This document shows, one piece after another, positions 40,537 to 52,615 of a stretch of DNA of 64,000 bases (positions are counted from its first letter, which is position 1; every line of letters starts with the position of its first letter). The notes under the pieces are model-generated. The model searched no databases and was not told the DNA's origin. It was given only the letters and a program-made list of their open reading frames with translations. Made by a program: the position numbers and the translations under genes. The DNA is from JAGWRI01 sp035700805 (GTDB lineage Bacteria > Gemmatimonadota > Gemmatimonadetes > Gemmatimonadales > Gemmatimonadaceae), in NCBI GenBank assembly GCA_035700805.1, contig DASSOG010000020.1:1-64000 (forward strand), read 5' to 3'.

Positions 40537-41184
40537 TCATGGCTCGGTCGCCGGTACTTGTGACGGCTGCTCGCGCCACGCCGGCCGGCTCATCAGGTCC
40601 ACCACGGATTCCGCGAGTGCGTCGCGTCCCTCGCCGGTGACGGCGCTGAACGGAATCACGTGGTCGTCCGACACGCCCGCGCGGATCGCCAGTTCCGCCA
40701 GGCGCCCGGCGCGCTCGGAGGCGCGCAGCTTGTCCACCTTGGTGGCCGCCACGAGTGTGGGCGCGCCCAGGTCGGCCAGGAAATCCAGCATGGCCAGGTC
40801 GTCATCAGAGGGGTCCCGCCGCGCGTCCAGCAACTGGACCACGCCGCGCAGCTCCGCGCTGGACGCCAGATACCCTTCGATGAGCGGGCGCCATTCCGCC
40901 TTGCGCGTCTTGGAGACGCGCGCGTACCCGTAGCCCGGCAGGTCCACGAGCGTGAACCGTCCGTTGATGGCAAAGAAGTTGATCTCGCGGGTGCGTCCCG
41001 GCGTGTTGCTCACGCGTGCCAGCTTGCGCCGCTTCACCAGCACATTCAGCAGTGAGGACTTGCCCACGTTGGAGCGGCCGGCAAAGGCGATTTCCGGCAG
41101 GCCCGGTGCGGGGCGCCACCCGTCGGCCGTGGCCATGGGGCCCAGGAACTCCACGGTACTGACCACAAGCGGATCGGCGGACAT
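40537..41184 (-). CDS. engB: Ribosome biogenesis GTPase EngB/YsxC
   Basis: A 215-residue GTPase. All G motifs are present: G1 AGRSNVGKSSLLN (about 35-47), G2 SNTPGRTREINFF (about 59-71), G3 LVDLPGYGYARV (about 79-90), G4 ATKVDK and G5 SAVTGEG. The LPGYGYA form is diagnostic of EngB. It helps assemble the 50S ribosomal subunit and is usually essential. ATG 41184 is preferred to a GTG-type extension upstream. It lies downstream of clpX on the same strand, a common neighbourhood. Confidence 0.95.
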   Translation of the reverse strand: MSADPLVVSTVEFLGPMATADGWRPAPGLPEIAFAGRSNVGKSSLLNVLVKRRKLARVSNTPGRTREINFFAINGRFTLVDLPGYGYARVSKTRKAEWRPLIEGYLASSAELRGVVQLLDARRDPSDDDLAMLDFLADLGAPTLVAATKVDKLRASERAGRLAELAIRAGVSDDHVIPFSAVTGEGRDALAESVVDLMSRPAWREQPSQVPATEP

Positions 41185-41262
41185 TGGCGAAATGTAACCC
41201 ACCCGGACGGGTCATCCCACTCACCGTCCATCCCTTGTTGAGCGGCGCGCCGGCGCCCGGGC

Positions 41263-42510
<1,248 letters not shown>

Positions 42511-42660
42511 GTGCTGAAAACTCTACGACCCTGAAGATGGGAGAACGCGGTACGGGCCGATGCCTGAGGATACACCGCGGACGCGGGAATGGTCAAGCAA
42601 TTGACGACCCACGCCGGGGAATGTTTTCACGCGGTTGGGGGCCATTCCGGGCCCCCAGGG

Positions 42661-43320
42661 TCATTTTGTCGCCGTTGGCGCCACCGGACCCTTGGCGGGC
42701 GTGATCTCGGCCGCGTTCGTGATGACCGTGTCCACCAGGCCGTAGTCCCGCGCCTCCTCGGCCGACATGAACCGGTCGCGGTCGGTGTCCTTCTCGATGG
42801 TCTCGATGGACTGCCCCGTGTGCTTGGCCATCAGCTCGTTGAGCTTCGAGCGCAGGTACAGGATTTCCCGGGCCTGGATCTCCATGTCCGAGGCCGTGCC
42901 GCCGCCACCACTCTGCGACGGCTGGTGGATCATGATGCGCGAATGCGGCAGCGCAATCCGCTTGCCCTTGGAACCGGCCGCGAGCAGGAACGCGCCCATG
43001 CTGGCCGCCATGCCCATGCAGATCGTCTCCACCGGCGCCTTCAGGTACTGCATGGTGTCGTAGATGGCCAGGCCGGCGGACACACTCCCGCCCGGCGAGT
43101 TGATGTACAGGTGGATGTCCCGCTCCGGGTTGTCCGCCTGCAGGAACAGGAGCTGCGCGATGATGATGTTCGCCACATCGTCCGTGACGGGCGTGCCCAG
43201 GAAGATGATGCGGTCCATGAGCAGCCGAGAGAAGATGTCGTAGCTGCGCTCGCCACGGCTGGACCGCTCGATGACGTACGGAGGATAGATCGTAGACATG
43301 GGTGGGTTGGTGGTGCTCAT
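42661..43320 (-). CDS. clpP: ATP-dependent Clp protease proteolytic subunit
   Basis: A 219-residue ClpP. The catalytic Ser is in CMGMAASMGAFLL (Ser107) and His in RIMIHQPS (His132); the Asp lies in the DTDRDRFMSAEEA region. YINSPGGSVSAGLAIYDTM is also diagnostic. It forms the tetradecameric peptidase chamber used by ClpX. The ATG at 43320 overlaps the tig stop by one base (TGATG), giving translational coupling. Another in-frame ATG at 43299 would give the more usual short propeptide. Confidence 0.96.
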   Translation of the reverse strand: MSTTNPPMSTIYPPYVIERSSRGERSYDIFSRLLMDRIIFLGTPVTDDVANIIIAQLLFLQADNPERDIHLYINSPGGSVSAGLAIYDTMQYLKAPVETICMGMAASMGAFLLAAGSKGKRIALPHSRIMIHQPSQSGGGGTASDMEIQAREILYLRSKLNELMAKHTGQSIETIEKDTDRDRFMSAEEARDYGLVDTVITNAAEITPAKGPVAPTATK

Positions 43321-44567
43321 CAGTTGGCCGTCTCCACGGTGTTTCGTTCCATCAGCCACGCGAAGACCTTCTCTTCGGTGATGCTCCGTTCGATTTCCTT
43401 GAGCCGCCCCGCCTTCTGGAGCGACGCGTACACCTGCCCGGGTTCGGCGTTCCGCTTCTTTGCCACTTCCGCCACCCGATCGTCCACGTCGGCCTCGGTG
43501 GCGGCCAGCTTCTCCCGCTCGGCCAGCGTGTCCACGATCAGGTCGCGACGCACCTGGCGCTCGGCCACCGGCTGGAATTCGGTGAGGAAGCGATCGCGCT
43601 CCTCTTCAGGAACCTGGTATGCCTGCAGGTAGGCCTGGATCGTCTGGTTGACCCAGGACGGCGGAACCTCGAAGGCGTTGGCGGCCGCGATCTGCTCCAC
43701 CAGTTGCTGGCGGACCCCCGCGTCGGCCTCGCGCATCGCATGATCCTCCAGGTCCTTCCGGACCGTCGTGCGAAGCGCCTCCAGCGACTCGAAGTCCCCC
43801 ACCTCGCGGGCAAATTCATCGTCCAGCTCGGGCAGCGACTTGCGCTTGACCTCCTGCAGCACCACGCGCACCGGCTTCGTCTTGCCGCGCTGCGCCTCGT
43901 CCGGAAAGTCGTCGGGCCAGCGGACGCCGTCTTCCCTGGTCTCGGAGGGCGACATGGCCATGATGAGTTCCTCGATACCCGGAATGGCCTGTCCACCGCC
44001 CAGCACGATGGTGTATTCCTTGCCCTCGGGGATCGCGCCGTCGTCCTCGGCCGTGGCCAGGAGCACCGTCACCATGTCGCCCGGCAGCGGGCGCTCCAGC
44101 ACGGGCGACCATGCGGCCTTCTGGTCGCGCAACTGGTCCAGTTGCTCCATCACCTGGGCGTCCGTGACCTCGGTGGTGCTGCGCTTGAGCGTGAAGCCGT
44201 CCAGCTTCGTGAGTTCGATTTCGGGACGGACTTCCACGTGGAGCTCAAAGCTCATCCCTTCGCCGTCGTTGAACTTGAGGTCGTGGACGTGCGGCTGGCT
44301 GGCCACCTTGAGCTTTTCCGTGTCCAGGACCTGCTTGTACGCCTCCTGCACCACGCGCTCGATCACTTCCTGGCGGATGGCGTCCTTGTACTTCTTCTTG
44401 ACCAGTTGCGCCGGCGCCTTGCCCGGGCGAAAGCCCGGCAGGCGGACGCTGGACGCATAGCGGCGGGCGGTGGTGTTCTCCACGTCCTGTACGGACGCCG
44501 CGGGAACGGTGATGGCCAGCAGGCGTTCGACGCCGCCGCTCTTTTTCGTGGTGATCTGGATGTCCAT
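43320..44567 (-). CDS. tig: Trigger factor
   Basis: A 415-residue trigger factor. The N-terminal ribosome-binding domain includes the signature VRLPGFRPGKAPAQLVKKKY (about residues 42-61), here with GFRPGK intact. The FKBP-type PPIase domain (about 150-245) is diverged, with a short insert (ATAEDDGAIPEGKEY). The helical C-terminal chaperone domain follows, ending in EEKVFAWLMERNTVE. It binds nascent chains at the ribosome exit. It starts a tig-clpP-clpX cluster and lies downstream of a tRNA-Leu gene on the same strand. Confidence 0.95.
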   Translation of the reverse strand: MDIQITTKKSGGVERLLAITVPAASVQDVENTTARRYASSVRLPGFRPGKAPAQLVKKKYKDAIRQEVIERVVQEAYKQVLDTEKLKVASQPHVHDLKFNDGEGMSFELHVEVRPEIELTKLDGFTLKRSTTEVTDAQVMEQLDQLRDQKAAWSPVLERPLPGDMVTVLLATAEDDGAIPEGKEYTIVLGGGQAIPGIEELIMAMSPSETREDGVRWPDDFPDEAQRGKTKPVRVVLQEVKRKSLPELDDEFAREVGDFESLEALRTTVRKDLEDHAMREADAGVRQQLVEQIAAANAFEVPPSWVNQTIQAYLQAYQVPEEERDRFLTEFQPVAERQVRRDLIVDTLAEREKLAATEADVDDRVAEVAKKRNAEPGQVYASLQKAGRLKEIERSITEEKVFAWLMERNTVETAN

Positions 44568-44980
44568 GAGTCGGAATCTGGGTGCCCGGGTGCCAAATCC
44601 AGCCCGGTTTGGGAGGGCCTGACTGGCCGGGCATAAACTGCCATTTCAGTGTCCCGAAAGCTAACCGCCGGCGGGAGAGGGGCATAGGGTGGCGGTGCGG
44701 AGGGCCCATCGGAAAGCATCAGGGGCCGCGCCTCCATCACCCGTCCGTTGAGTTCCGTTTCACTCCGGCAGTTTCCGTATCATTGCACTCGGAGTTTCCT
44801 GATGGGCAGCATTGCCCGCTCGCGTGACGTGCCTGGCAGCAGGAAGCTCCGAGCGCGTCCGATACGGACTGGAACCGCACGGCACGGAAACCGACGGACA
44901 CAACCAAGGCCGTACCTGGAAATTGCGGGAATCACGGTCCTTCGCTTCGACCCACCAAATCGCGCGAGGCCGCACCGCCA
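44568..44980. other. Intergenic region between tRNA-Leu and tig
   Basis: About 410 bases without a convincing gene on either strand. It must hold the tig promoter. Short words such as CCGATACGGAC and CACGGCACGGAAACCGACGGAC echo those in the 31.1-31.3 kb repeat region. No clear hairpin or riboswitch was recognised. Confidence 0.5.
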
Positions 44981-45062
44981 TGCGAGAGGGGGGACTCGAA
45001 CCCCCACGCCTTTCGGCACAGGATCCTAAGTCCTGCGCGGCTACCAATTACGCCACTCTCGC
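44981..45062 (-). tRNA. tRNA-Leu (anticodon TAG)
   Basis: On the minus strand the sequence folds as a type II tRNA. The acceptor arms GCGAGAG and CTCTCGC pair fully. The D arm holds TAATTGGTAG. The anticodon stem CAGGA/TCCTG encloses loop CTTAGGA, giving anticodon TAG. A long variable arm (GCCGAAAGGC) and T arm GGGGGTTCGAGTCCCCC follow. The discriminator is A; no CCA is encoded. It reads codon CUA. Confidence 0.93.
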
Positions 45063-45200
45063 GTGCCGTAAATACTACGCGGCGCCAGCAGCAACGTCAC
45101 GCCGACCCACACGCCGGGCGCACCGGCGGGCTCACCGCCGGGCTCACCGGCGGCAGGGCCGGCCGCGCCCACCCTGGTGCGCTCCCGGGGGCACGGCCCC

Positions 45201-45236
45201 AAAAAGCGGCGGGCCGCCGGATGCCGGCGGCCCGCC
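45201..45236 (-). terminator. Rho-independent terminator after the HtrA gene
   Basis: On the minus strand, GGCGGGCCGCCGG pairs perfectly with CCGGCGGCCCGCC (13 bases each, three-base loop), followed by GC and five T. It lies 24 bases after the protease stop codon. Confidence 0.85.
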
Positions 45237-45259
45237 ACTCACTGCCCGTCACGCTGCCC

Positions 45260-46873
45260 TCATCGCTCGATCTTGACGTTCACCGTCCGCGTCTGCTGGT
45301 TGCCAATGTTGTACACCAGCAGTTGCAGGTACTTGCCCGAGGGCACCGCCTTCACGGCCGCCGTCAGGTCATCCGCGGACTTGATCGGCATCTGCCTGGG
45401 ATAGAGGCTCTGCACGATGATGTCGCTGGACGCCAGGAGCCCGGAGCTGGTGGACGACGGACTGGGAAACGCCGGGCCGTTGGGTGAAACGTCAGTGACC
45501 AGCAGGCCCCCGCTGTACTGCGACGGAATGGAGTCCTGCGTGACCAGTTGCGGCGGGACGGGCGCCACCGAAATACCCAGCGTGGATTCCGCCGTGGCCC
45601 CGCTTGATTCGGCGGCGCCGGAGTTGTCGCGGGCCGCCGCCTGCGTGGCCGGTGTGGCCGGCGGCGCGGCCAGGGTCACCTTGAGCTGCTTGTCCTGATT
45701 TCCCGCGCGCTTCACGTCCACGGTGACCGTCTCGCCCGGATGGTACCGCCGGATGATGCGCTGCAGCCCGGCCACGTCCTTCACGTTCTGCCCGTTCACG
45801 GCCACGATGACGTCACCGGGCTTCGCCCCGGCCTTCTCGGCGGGGTTCGGCTGGTTGCCGTTGTCCGTGAAGCCGCCGATGACGGCGCCATGAATGCTGT
45901 CCAGGCCGGCGATGTCGGCGTCCGACGCATCCGCATCGCGCACGCTCACGCCGAGCACGGCGCGCCGCACATGTCCGTACTGGATGAAGTCATTCATCAC
46001 CTCGCGGGCCAGCGAGATGGGGATGGCAAAGCCGTAGCCGGCAAAGTACCCGGTGCCGCTGGCCAGCGCGCTGTTGATGCCGATGACCTGCCCCTGCAGG
46101 TTCACCAGCGGCCCGCCGCTGTTGCCCGGGTTGATGGCCGCATCGGTCTGGATGTAATCCATGATCGCGTATGGATTGTCCCGCGTATTCAGCAGGCCGT
46201 TCAACTGCCGCCCCTTGGCGCTCACGATGCCGGCGGTGACGGTGAAGTTGAGGCCCAGCGGATTGCCGACGGCCAGCACCCACTGGCCGATGTGCGCGCT
46301 GGAGTCGTTCCCCAATTCCACGGTGGGCAGGTCGCGCGCGTCAATCTTGATGAGCGCCACGTCCGTCGTGGGGTCGCGGCCGATCAGCTTGGCGGTGAAG
46401 GTCCGGTTGTCCAGCAGCTTCACCGTCAGCTTCGTGGCCAGGTCGCCATTGTCGGCCACCACGTGGTTGTTGGTGAGGATGTAGCCGTCCTTCGAGACGA
46501 TGAAGCCCGTGCCACTCGCCTCTTCCGGCTGGTCGCTGGGGGGCTGCTGGAACTGGCGGAAGAACTGTTCAAATCCGGGTGGGACATTCGGCGGCACCAC
46601 TCGCCGCGTGGTGCGCGGGCGCTGCGTCTCCGCCTGGATGGACACCACGGCCGGCCGGACGGTGTTGGCTACCCACTCGAAGGCGTCTGAAAAGGCATCC
46701 GCGGCCTTGGTCGATGGCGGCGGGGTGAGCTTGGCCGTCGCGAACTCCGGCCGCGACGCCTGCGCCCAGCTCAGGCTGGTCAGGTTGAACCCCGACGCAA
46801 AGATCAATCCGCAAAGGAACGCCACCACCACGGCGGCGCCGAGTCTCACGCGTGCAATTCTTGACATGGTCAT
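45260..46873 (-). CDS. HtrA/Do-family serine protease with two PDZ domains
   Basis: A 537-residue periplasmic protease. An N-terminal signal or membrane anchor (VRLGAAVVVAFLCGLIFASG) precedes the trypsin-like domain. The triad is His137 (LTNNHVVA), Asp171 (TTDVALIKID) and Ser252 (NPGNSGGPL). PDZ1 starts near residue 305 (VLGVSVRDADAS; AGAKPGDVIVAVNGQ). A linker rich in Ala, Ser and Thr leads to a second PDZ from about 430 (LGISVAPVPPQLV). The protein degrades or refolds damaged envelope proteins. It follows dnaK on the same strand but a hairpin lies between, so it is probably its own unit. Confidence 0.94.
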   Translation of the reverse strand: MTMSRIARVRLGAAVVVAFLCGLIFASGFNLTSLSWAQASRPEFATAKLTPPPSTKAADAFSDAFEWVANTVRPAVVSIQAETQRPRTTRRVVPPNVPPGFEQFFRQFQQPPSDQPEEASGTGFIVSKDGYILTNNHVVADNGDLATKLTVKLLDNRTFTAKLIGRDPTTDVALIKIDARDLPTVELGNDSSAHIGQWVLAVGNPLGLNFTVTAGIVSAKGRQLNGLLNTRDNPYAIMDYIQTDAAINPGNSGGPLVNLQGQVIGINSALASGTGYFAGYGFAIPISLAREVMNDFIQYGHVRRAVLGVSVRDADASDADIAGLDSIHGAVIGGFTDNGNQPNPAEKAGAKPGDVIVAVNGQNVKDVAGLQRIIRRYHPGETVTVDVKRAGNQDKQLKVTLAAPPATPATQAAARDNSGAAESSGATAESTLGISVAPVPPQLVTQDSIPSQYSGGLLVTDVSPNGPAFPSPSSTSSGLLASSDIIVQSLYPRQMPIKSADDLTAAVKAVPSGKYLQLLVYNIGNQQTRTVNVKIER

Positions 46874-47012
46874 TGTTCCGTCTGAGTTGACACCTGATTG
46901 CTACCCGGCCGGGGGCCCGATGGTTCGCCACGGCCCGCGCGGTTTCCGCGCTTTGCCCTGTTGGACACATAGCGCGCCCGCGTGGTTTCCGCGAGGGTGC
47001 GCCGCCAACGGA

Positions 47013-47046
47013 CGCGGGCGCCGGAGACAATCCCCCGGCGCCCGCG
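47013..47046 (-). terminator. Hairpin after dnaK
   Basis: CGCGGGCGCCGG (47013-47024) and CCGGCGCCCGCG (47035-47046) are perfect complements with a ten-base loop, 18 bases past the dnaK stop. No T run follows, so it could instead stabilise the mRNA end. Confidence 0.55.
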
Positions 47047-47064
47047 CACGTTCGTCCCGCAAGG

Positions 47065-49011
<1,947 letters not shown>

Positions 49012-49223
49012 TGCTTTTCCTGGTTGGTGAAGGACCGGACGCCAGTCGCCCGGCCAATGTGCCCCCAACGGAGCAAGTCCGGGACCGGGTTTTTGCGCCA
49101 AAGTGACAGCAACACCCGTTGATTACCTTTCCAAAGTCTGGCAGGTTGGCTCCGGCGCGGCACGCGTGACGATCCGGCAGGGCCATCGCGGGGCAGGCTG
49201 ACGCCCCCTCAACCAGCGAACTG

Positions 49224-49997
49224 ATGATCCCCCTCAGCGACGAAAACGTCCTCGTGCGGCCGCCGTTCATGACCTGGATGCTCGTGATCGCCGTGTTTGC
49301 CGTCTGGATCGTGGTCCAGGGGGCGGGGTTCGACGACCTGCGGCTGGTGACCAGCATCTGCAACCTGGGGATGGTGCCCGGCGAGCTCACGCGGCAGGCG
49401 CCGCTGGGCAGCGGGATTCCCCTGGCGCCCGGGCTGGCCTGCGTGATTGACGATTCGGCCATCAACTTCCTGACGCCGCTCATCGCCATGTTCCTGCACG
49501 GCGGCTGGATGCACATCCTGGGCAACATGGTGTTCTTCCTGGTGTTCGCGCGCGCGGTGGAGGACACCATGGGGCCCGGGCGGTTCCTGGCCTTCTACCT
49601 CATCTGCGGGCTCATCGCGGCGGCGGCGCAGGTGGCGTCGGATCCCGCGTCTCCCATCCCCACGGTGGGGGCCTCGGGCGCCATCTCCGGCGTAATGGGC
49701 GCGTACCTGCTGCTCTATCCTCGCGTTCGCATCCACGAATTCTTCTTCTTCATCATCTTCTTCAAGATCTTCCGGCTCCCCGCGTGGCTGGTGCTGCTCT
49801 GGTGGTTTGCGCTGCAGATGGCGGAGGCACTCCCGTCGCTGCGGACCCCCGGAGCGGATCTGACCGGGGGCGTGGCGGTGTGGGCGCACGTGGGCGGCTT
49901 CCTGGCGGGGATGGCGCTCATCCACCTGTTCGTGAAGCCCGAGTTCATGGCGCAGCGTCGCCGGCTGATGGCGTCCCTCCAGCCATTTCATGCCTAG
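49224..49997 (+). CDS. Rhomboid family intramembrane serine protease
   Basis: A 257-residue membrane protease with about six helices. The catalytic Ser is in VGASGAISGVMG (about residue 155) and the catalytic His in VWAHVGGFLAG (about 222). The FLHGGWMHILGNMVFFLVF segment (about 91-109) is also diagnostic of rhomboids. It cuts membrane proteins inside or near the lipid layer. It is divergent from dnaK with about 210 bases between, which must hold both promoters. Confidence 0.94.
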   Translation: MIPLSDENVLVRPPFMTWMLVIAVFAVWIVVQGAGFDDLRLVTSICNLGMVPGELTRQAPLGSGIPLAPGLACVIDDSAINFLTPLIAMFLHGGWMHILGNMVFFLVFARAVEDTMGPGRFLAFYLICGLIAAAAQVASDPASPIPTVGASGAISGVMGAYLLLYPRVRIHEFFFFIIFFKIFRLPAWLVLLWWFALQMAEALPSLRTPGADLTGGVAVWAHVGGFLAGMALIHLFVKPEFMAQRRRLMASLQPFHA

Positions 49998-50067
49998 CGC
50001 GCCTCGCCCCTTACCCATGCCCAAGCGCGGCGACTACCTTCCGTTCGGTTCCACTCCCTGACTCCCA

Positions 50068-50685
50068 ATGTTTGGCCGACTGATTCCGCACGACGAGCAA
50101 TTCTTCCACTCGTTCAACGAGCTGGCCGACCTGCTGGGGCAGGCGGCCCAGGAGCTCGTGAAGCTTTTTGACGAACCCGAGCGGGCGGTGCAGCACGGCC
50201 GGGCCATCAAGGAAATCGAGCATAAGGCCGATGCACTGACGGCGGCCGTCAACGTCCGGTTGAACAAGACCTTCATCACGCCGTTCGACCGCGAAGACAT
50301 CCACGTGCTGGTGCTGCGGCTGGACGACGTGATCGACCTGCTGGACGGGGTGGCCCGCCGCTATGAGATGCTGCACATCCACGACGTGCGGCCGCCGGCC
50401 CGCGAGCTGGCCCGCGTGCTGGTGCAGGCGTCCGAACACCTGAAGGAAGCGGTGCGCTGCATCCGGAAGCCCGCGTTGGTGGAGGAGCAGGTAGACGCGG
50501 TCAAGGCGCTGGAGGAGGAGGCCGATACGATCTACGAACAGGCCATGGGGGCGCTCTTTGCCAATGGCGCAGAGCCGCTGGAAGTGATGAAGTGGAAGGA
50601 GATGTTCGACACCCTGGAACGCACCACCGACTACTGCATGCGGGTGGCCCAGGTGCTGCGGAGCATCTCCCTCAAGAACGCCTGA
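50068..50685 (+). CDS. DUF47 (PhoU-like) Pit accessory protein
   Basis: A 205-residue all-helical DUF47 protein, related in fold to PhoU. KEIEHKADALTAAVNVRLNK and FITPFDREDIHVLVLRLDDVIDLLDGVARR (about residues 51-98) are family signatures. DUF47 proteins are encoded next to PiT transporters and are thought to regulate them. It ends one base before the PiT gene start, so the pair is one operon. Confidence 0.93.
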   Translation: MFGRLIPHDEQFFHSFNELADLLGQAAQELVKLFDEPERAVQHGRAIKEIEHKADALTAAVNVRLNKTFITPFDREDIHVLVLRLDDVIDLLDGVARRYEMLHIHDVRPPARELARVLVQASEHLKEAVRCIRKPALVEEQVDAVKALEEEADTIYEQAMGALFANGAEPLEVMKWKEMFDTLERTTDYCMRVAQVLRSISLKNA

Positions 50686-50686
50686 C

Positions 50687-51724
50687 GTGGCTGCCTTCGT
50701 CGTCGCGATCATCGTCTTCGCGCTGATCTTCGACTTCAGTAACGGGTTCCACGATTCGGCCAATTCCATTGCCACGATTGTCGGCACGCGGGTCCTGAGC
50801 CCGCTGGCGGCCGTGGTGTGGGCGGCCACCTTCAACTTCGCCGCGCTCTTCATCGTCAAGACGGCGGTGGCCAAGGCCATCGGCAGCGGCATGGTGGACC
50901 AGGCCATCGTCACGCCCAACGTGATCCTGGCCGCGCTGCTCGGCGCCATCGCGTGGAACGTCCTCACCTGGTACTTCGGCATCCCCTCCAGTTCCTCGCA
51001 CGCGCTCATCGGCGGCTACGCCGGCGCCGCGATTTCCAAGGCGGGCATCGGGGCAATCCTCTGGGGGCTCAAGTGGAAGCAGACGCTGGCCTTCATCGTG
51101 ATCTCGCCGATGGTGGGCCTGGTGGCCGGCTTCACGCTCATGATCGCGGTGTACTGGGCCTTCCGCCGCGCCGCGCCAGCCAAGGTGGACCGATTCTTCC
51201 GGCCGGCCCAGCTGGCCAGCTCGGCCTTGCTCTCGCTGTCGCACGGCGGCAACGACGCGCAGAAGACCATGGGCATCATCGTGGCGCTGCTGGTGGCGTC
51301 GCATCCCACGTTCGCGCACGAGACGGGGATGCTGCGTCACCTCTACCTGACGGACGCCAGCTCCGTGCCGCTCTGGATTGAGGTGTCGGCTTACACGTCC
51401 ATCTCGCTGGGCACCCTCTTTGGCGGGTGGCGCATTGTGCACACCATGGGTTCGCGCATCACCAAGCTGCGGCCGGTGGGTGGCTTCTGCGCCGAGACGG
51501 GTGGCGCGCTGGCCATCTTCATCGCCACGGGGTTCGGCATTCCCGTGAGCACCACGCACACCATCACGGGCTCCATCGTTGGCGTGGGCGCCACGCAGCG
51601 GCTCTCGGCGGTACGCTGGGGTATCGCCGGTCGCATTGTCTGGGCATGGGTGCTCACCATCCCGGCGGCGGGGGCGTTTGCCGCGGTGAGCTACATCGTG
51701 CTGAGGGCCGTGACCGGGGCCTAG
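50687..51724 (+). CDS. pit: PiT-family inorganic phosphate transporter
   Basis: A 345-residue transporter with about ten membrane segments. The two PiT signatures are present: FSNGFHDSANSIATIVGTRVL near residues 16-36 and SLSHGGNDAQKTMGII near 184-199. GIPSSSSHALIGG and GIPVSTTHTITGSIVGVG are the inverted-repeat pore motifs. It carries phosphate (often as a metal-phosphate complex) into the cell with a proton or sodium ion. It starts at a GTG. Together with the DUF47 protein it forms a standard low-affinity phosphate uptake unit. Confidence 0.95.
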   Translation: MAAFVVAIIVFALIFDFSNGFHDSANSIATIVGTRVLSPLAAVVWAATFNFAALFIVKTAVAKAIGSGMVDQAIVTPNVILAALLGAIAWNVLTWYFGIPSSSSHALIGGYAGAAISKAGIGAILWGLKWKQTLAFIVISPMVGLVAGFTLMIAVYWAFRRAAPAKVDRFFRPAQLASSALLSLSHGGNDAQKTMGIIVALLVASHPTFAHETGMLRHLYLTDASSVPLWIEVSAYTSISLGTLFGGWRIVHTMGSRITKLRPVGGFCAETGGALAIFIATGFGIPVSTTHTITGSIVGVGATQRLSAVRWGIAGRIVWAWVLTIPAAGAFAAVSYIVLRAVTGA

Positions 51725-51725
51725 G

Positions 51726-52352
51726 CTACGATCGCGCCTCCGCGAGTTCCTGCCGGATGCGCGCGACGATCATCCCGGTGGCCACGGTGTTGTGCCCGCC
51801 GCGCGGCACGATCAGGTCGGCGTAGCGCTTGCTTGGCTCCACGAACTGCAGGTGCATGGGCTGTACCGTGTTCACGTATTGCTCCAGGATTTCGTCCAGG
51901 GGACGCCCGCGCTTGCGGATGTCGCGCCGGATGCGACGGATGAGCCGGATGTCGGCGTCGGCGTCCACGAACACCTTCACGTCGCAGCGGTCGCGCACCC
52001 CCGGCTCCACGAACAGCAGGATGCCGTCGAGGATCACCACGGGGACGGCCGGCACCGCCACAGTCTGCGGGCTGCGCAAGTGCTGGACGAAGTCGTACAC
52101 GGGCTTCTCGATGGCCTGGCCCTGGCCCAGCGCCGCCATCTGCTGCTCCAGCAGCTCCCAGTCCATGGAATTCGGGTGGTCCCAGTTGACATGGCGCCGC
52201 TCCTCCAGCGAGAGCTCGGAGAAGTTCCGGTAGTAGGCATCCATGTCGATGCACGCCACTGACGTCTCGGTCAGCGACCCCGCCACCTTGCGCGCCAGGG
52301 TGGACTTGCCCGAGCCGGTGCCACCGGCAATCCCGATGATGAGGGGTTTCAC
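51726..52352 (-). CDS. udk: Uridine kinase
   Basis: A 208-residue uridine/cytidine kinase of normal length. Walker A GIAGGTGSGKSTLARKV is near residues 6-22. CIDMDAYYRNFSELSLEER with NWDHPNSMDWELL gives the substrate-binding region, and VVILDGILLFVEPGVRD with RRIRRDIRKRGR the lid. It phosphorylates uridine and cytidine for pyrimidine salvage. GTG 52352 is used because the conserved protein starts immediately there; a longer frame adds Ala/Arg-rich sequence with no homology. It converges on the phosphate transporter. Confidence 0.93.
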   Translation of the reverse strand: MKPLIIGIAGGTGSGKSTLARKVAGSLTETSVACIDMDAYYRNFSELSLEERRHVNWDHPNSMDWELLEQQMAALGQGQAIEKPVYDFVQHLRSPQTVAVPAVPVVILDGILLFVEPGVRDRCDVKVFVDADADIRLIRRIRRDIRKRGRPLDEILEQYVNTVQPMHLQFVEPSKRYADLIVPRGGHNTVATGMIVARIRQELAEARS

Positions 52353-52615
52353 GCTGAGGGTCCGGTTGGCGGTGCGCTGGAGGATGGGGCCGGTGAAAGG
52401 TGACGGGAGGCCGAACGGCCCGTCAACTGGCGCGGGACTTCCACCCTCGGCACACGCCGCGCTCCGCGCACGCCCTCGCCCGCCCGCCGCCCTCGCCCGC
52501 CCGCCGCCCGCGCATGCCCGCCGCTCCCGGCGTGACCTGCCACGCGCTAGCTTGTTCACATGAAACGCATATGGTCGGCTGCGGCGGGCGCCGACACGTC
52601 CACTTGGGTCGTGCG

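Noticed and set aside
45063..45200. Repeated GGGCTCACCGGCGG-like words downstream of tRNA-Leu as a mobile element end
   Set aside because: Only two short imperfect copies, with no attachment-site duplication of the tRNA 3' end found in the window.
46874..47064. Extra gene between the HtrA protease and dnaK
   Set aside because: Frames here are short and overlap a perfect hairpin; no start signal or homology is seen.
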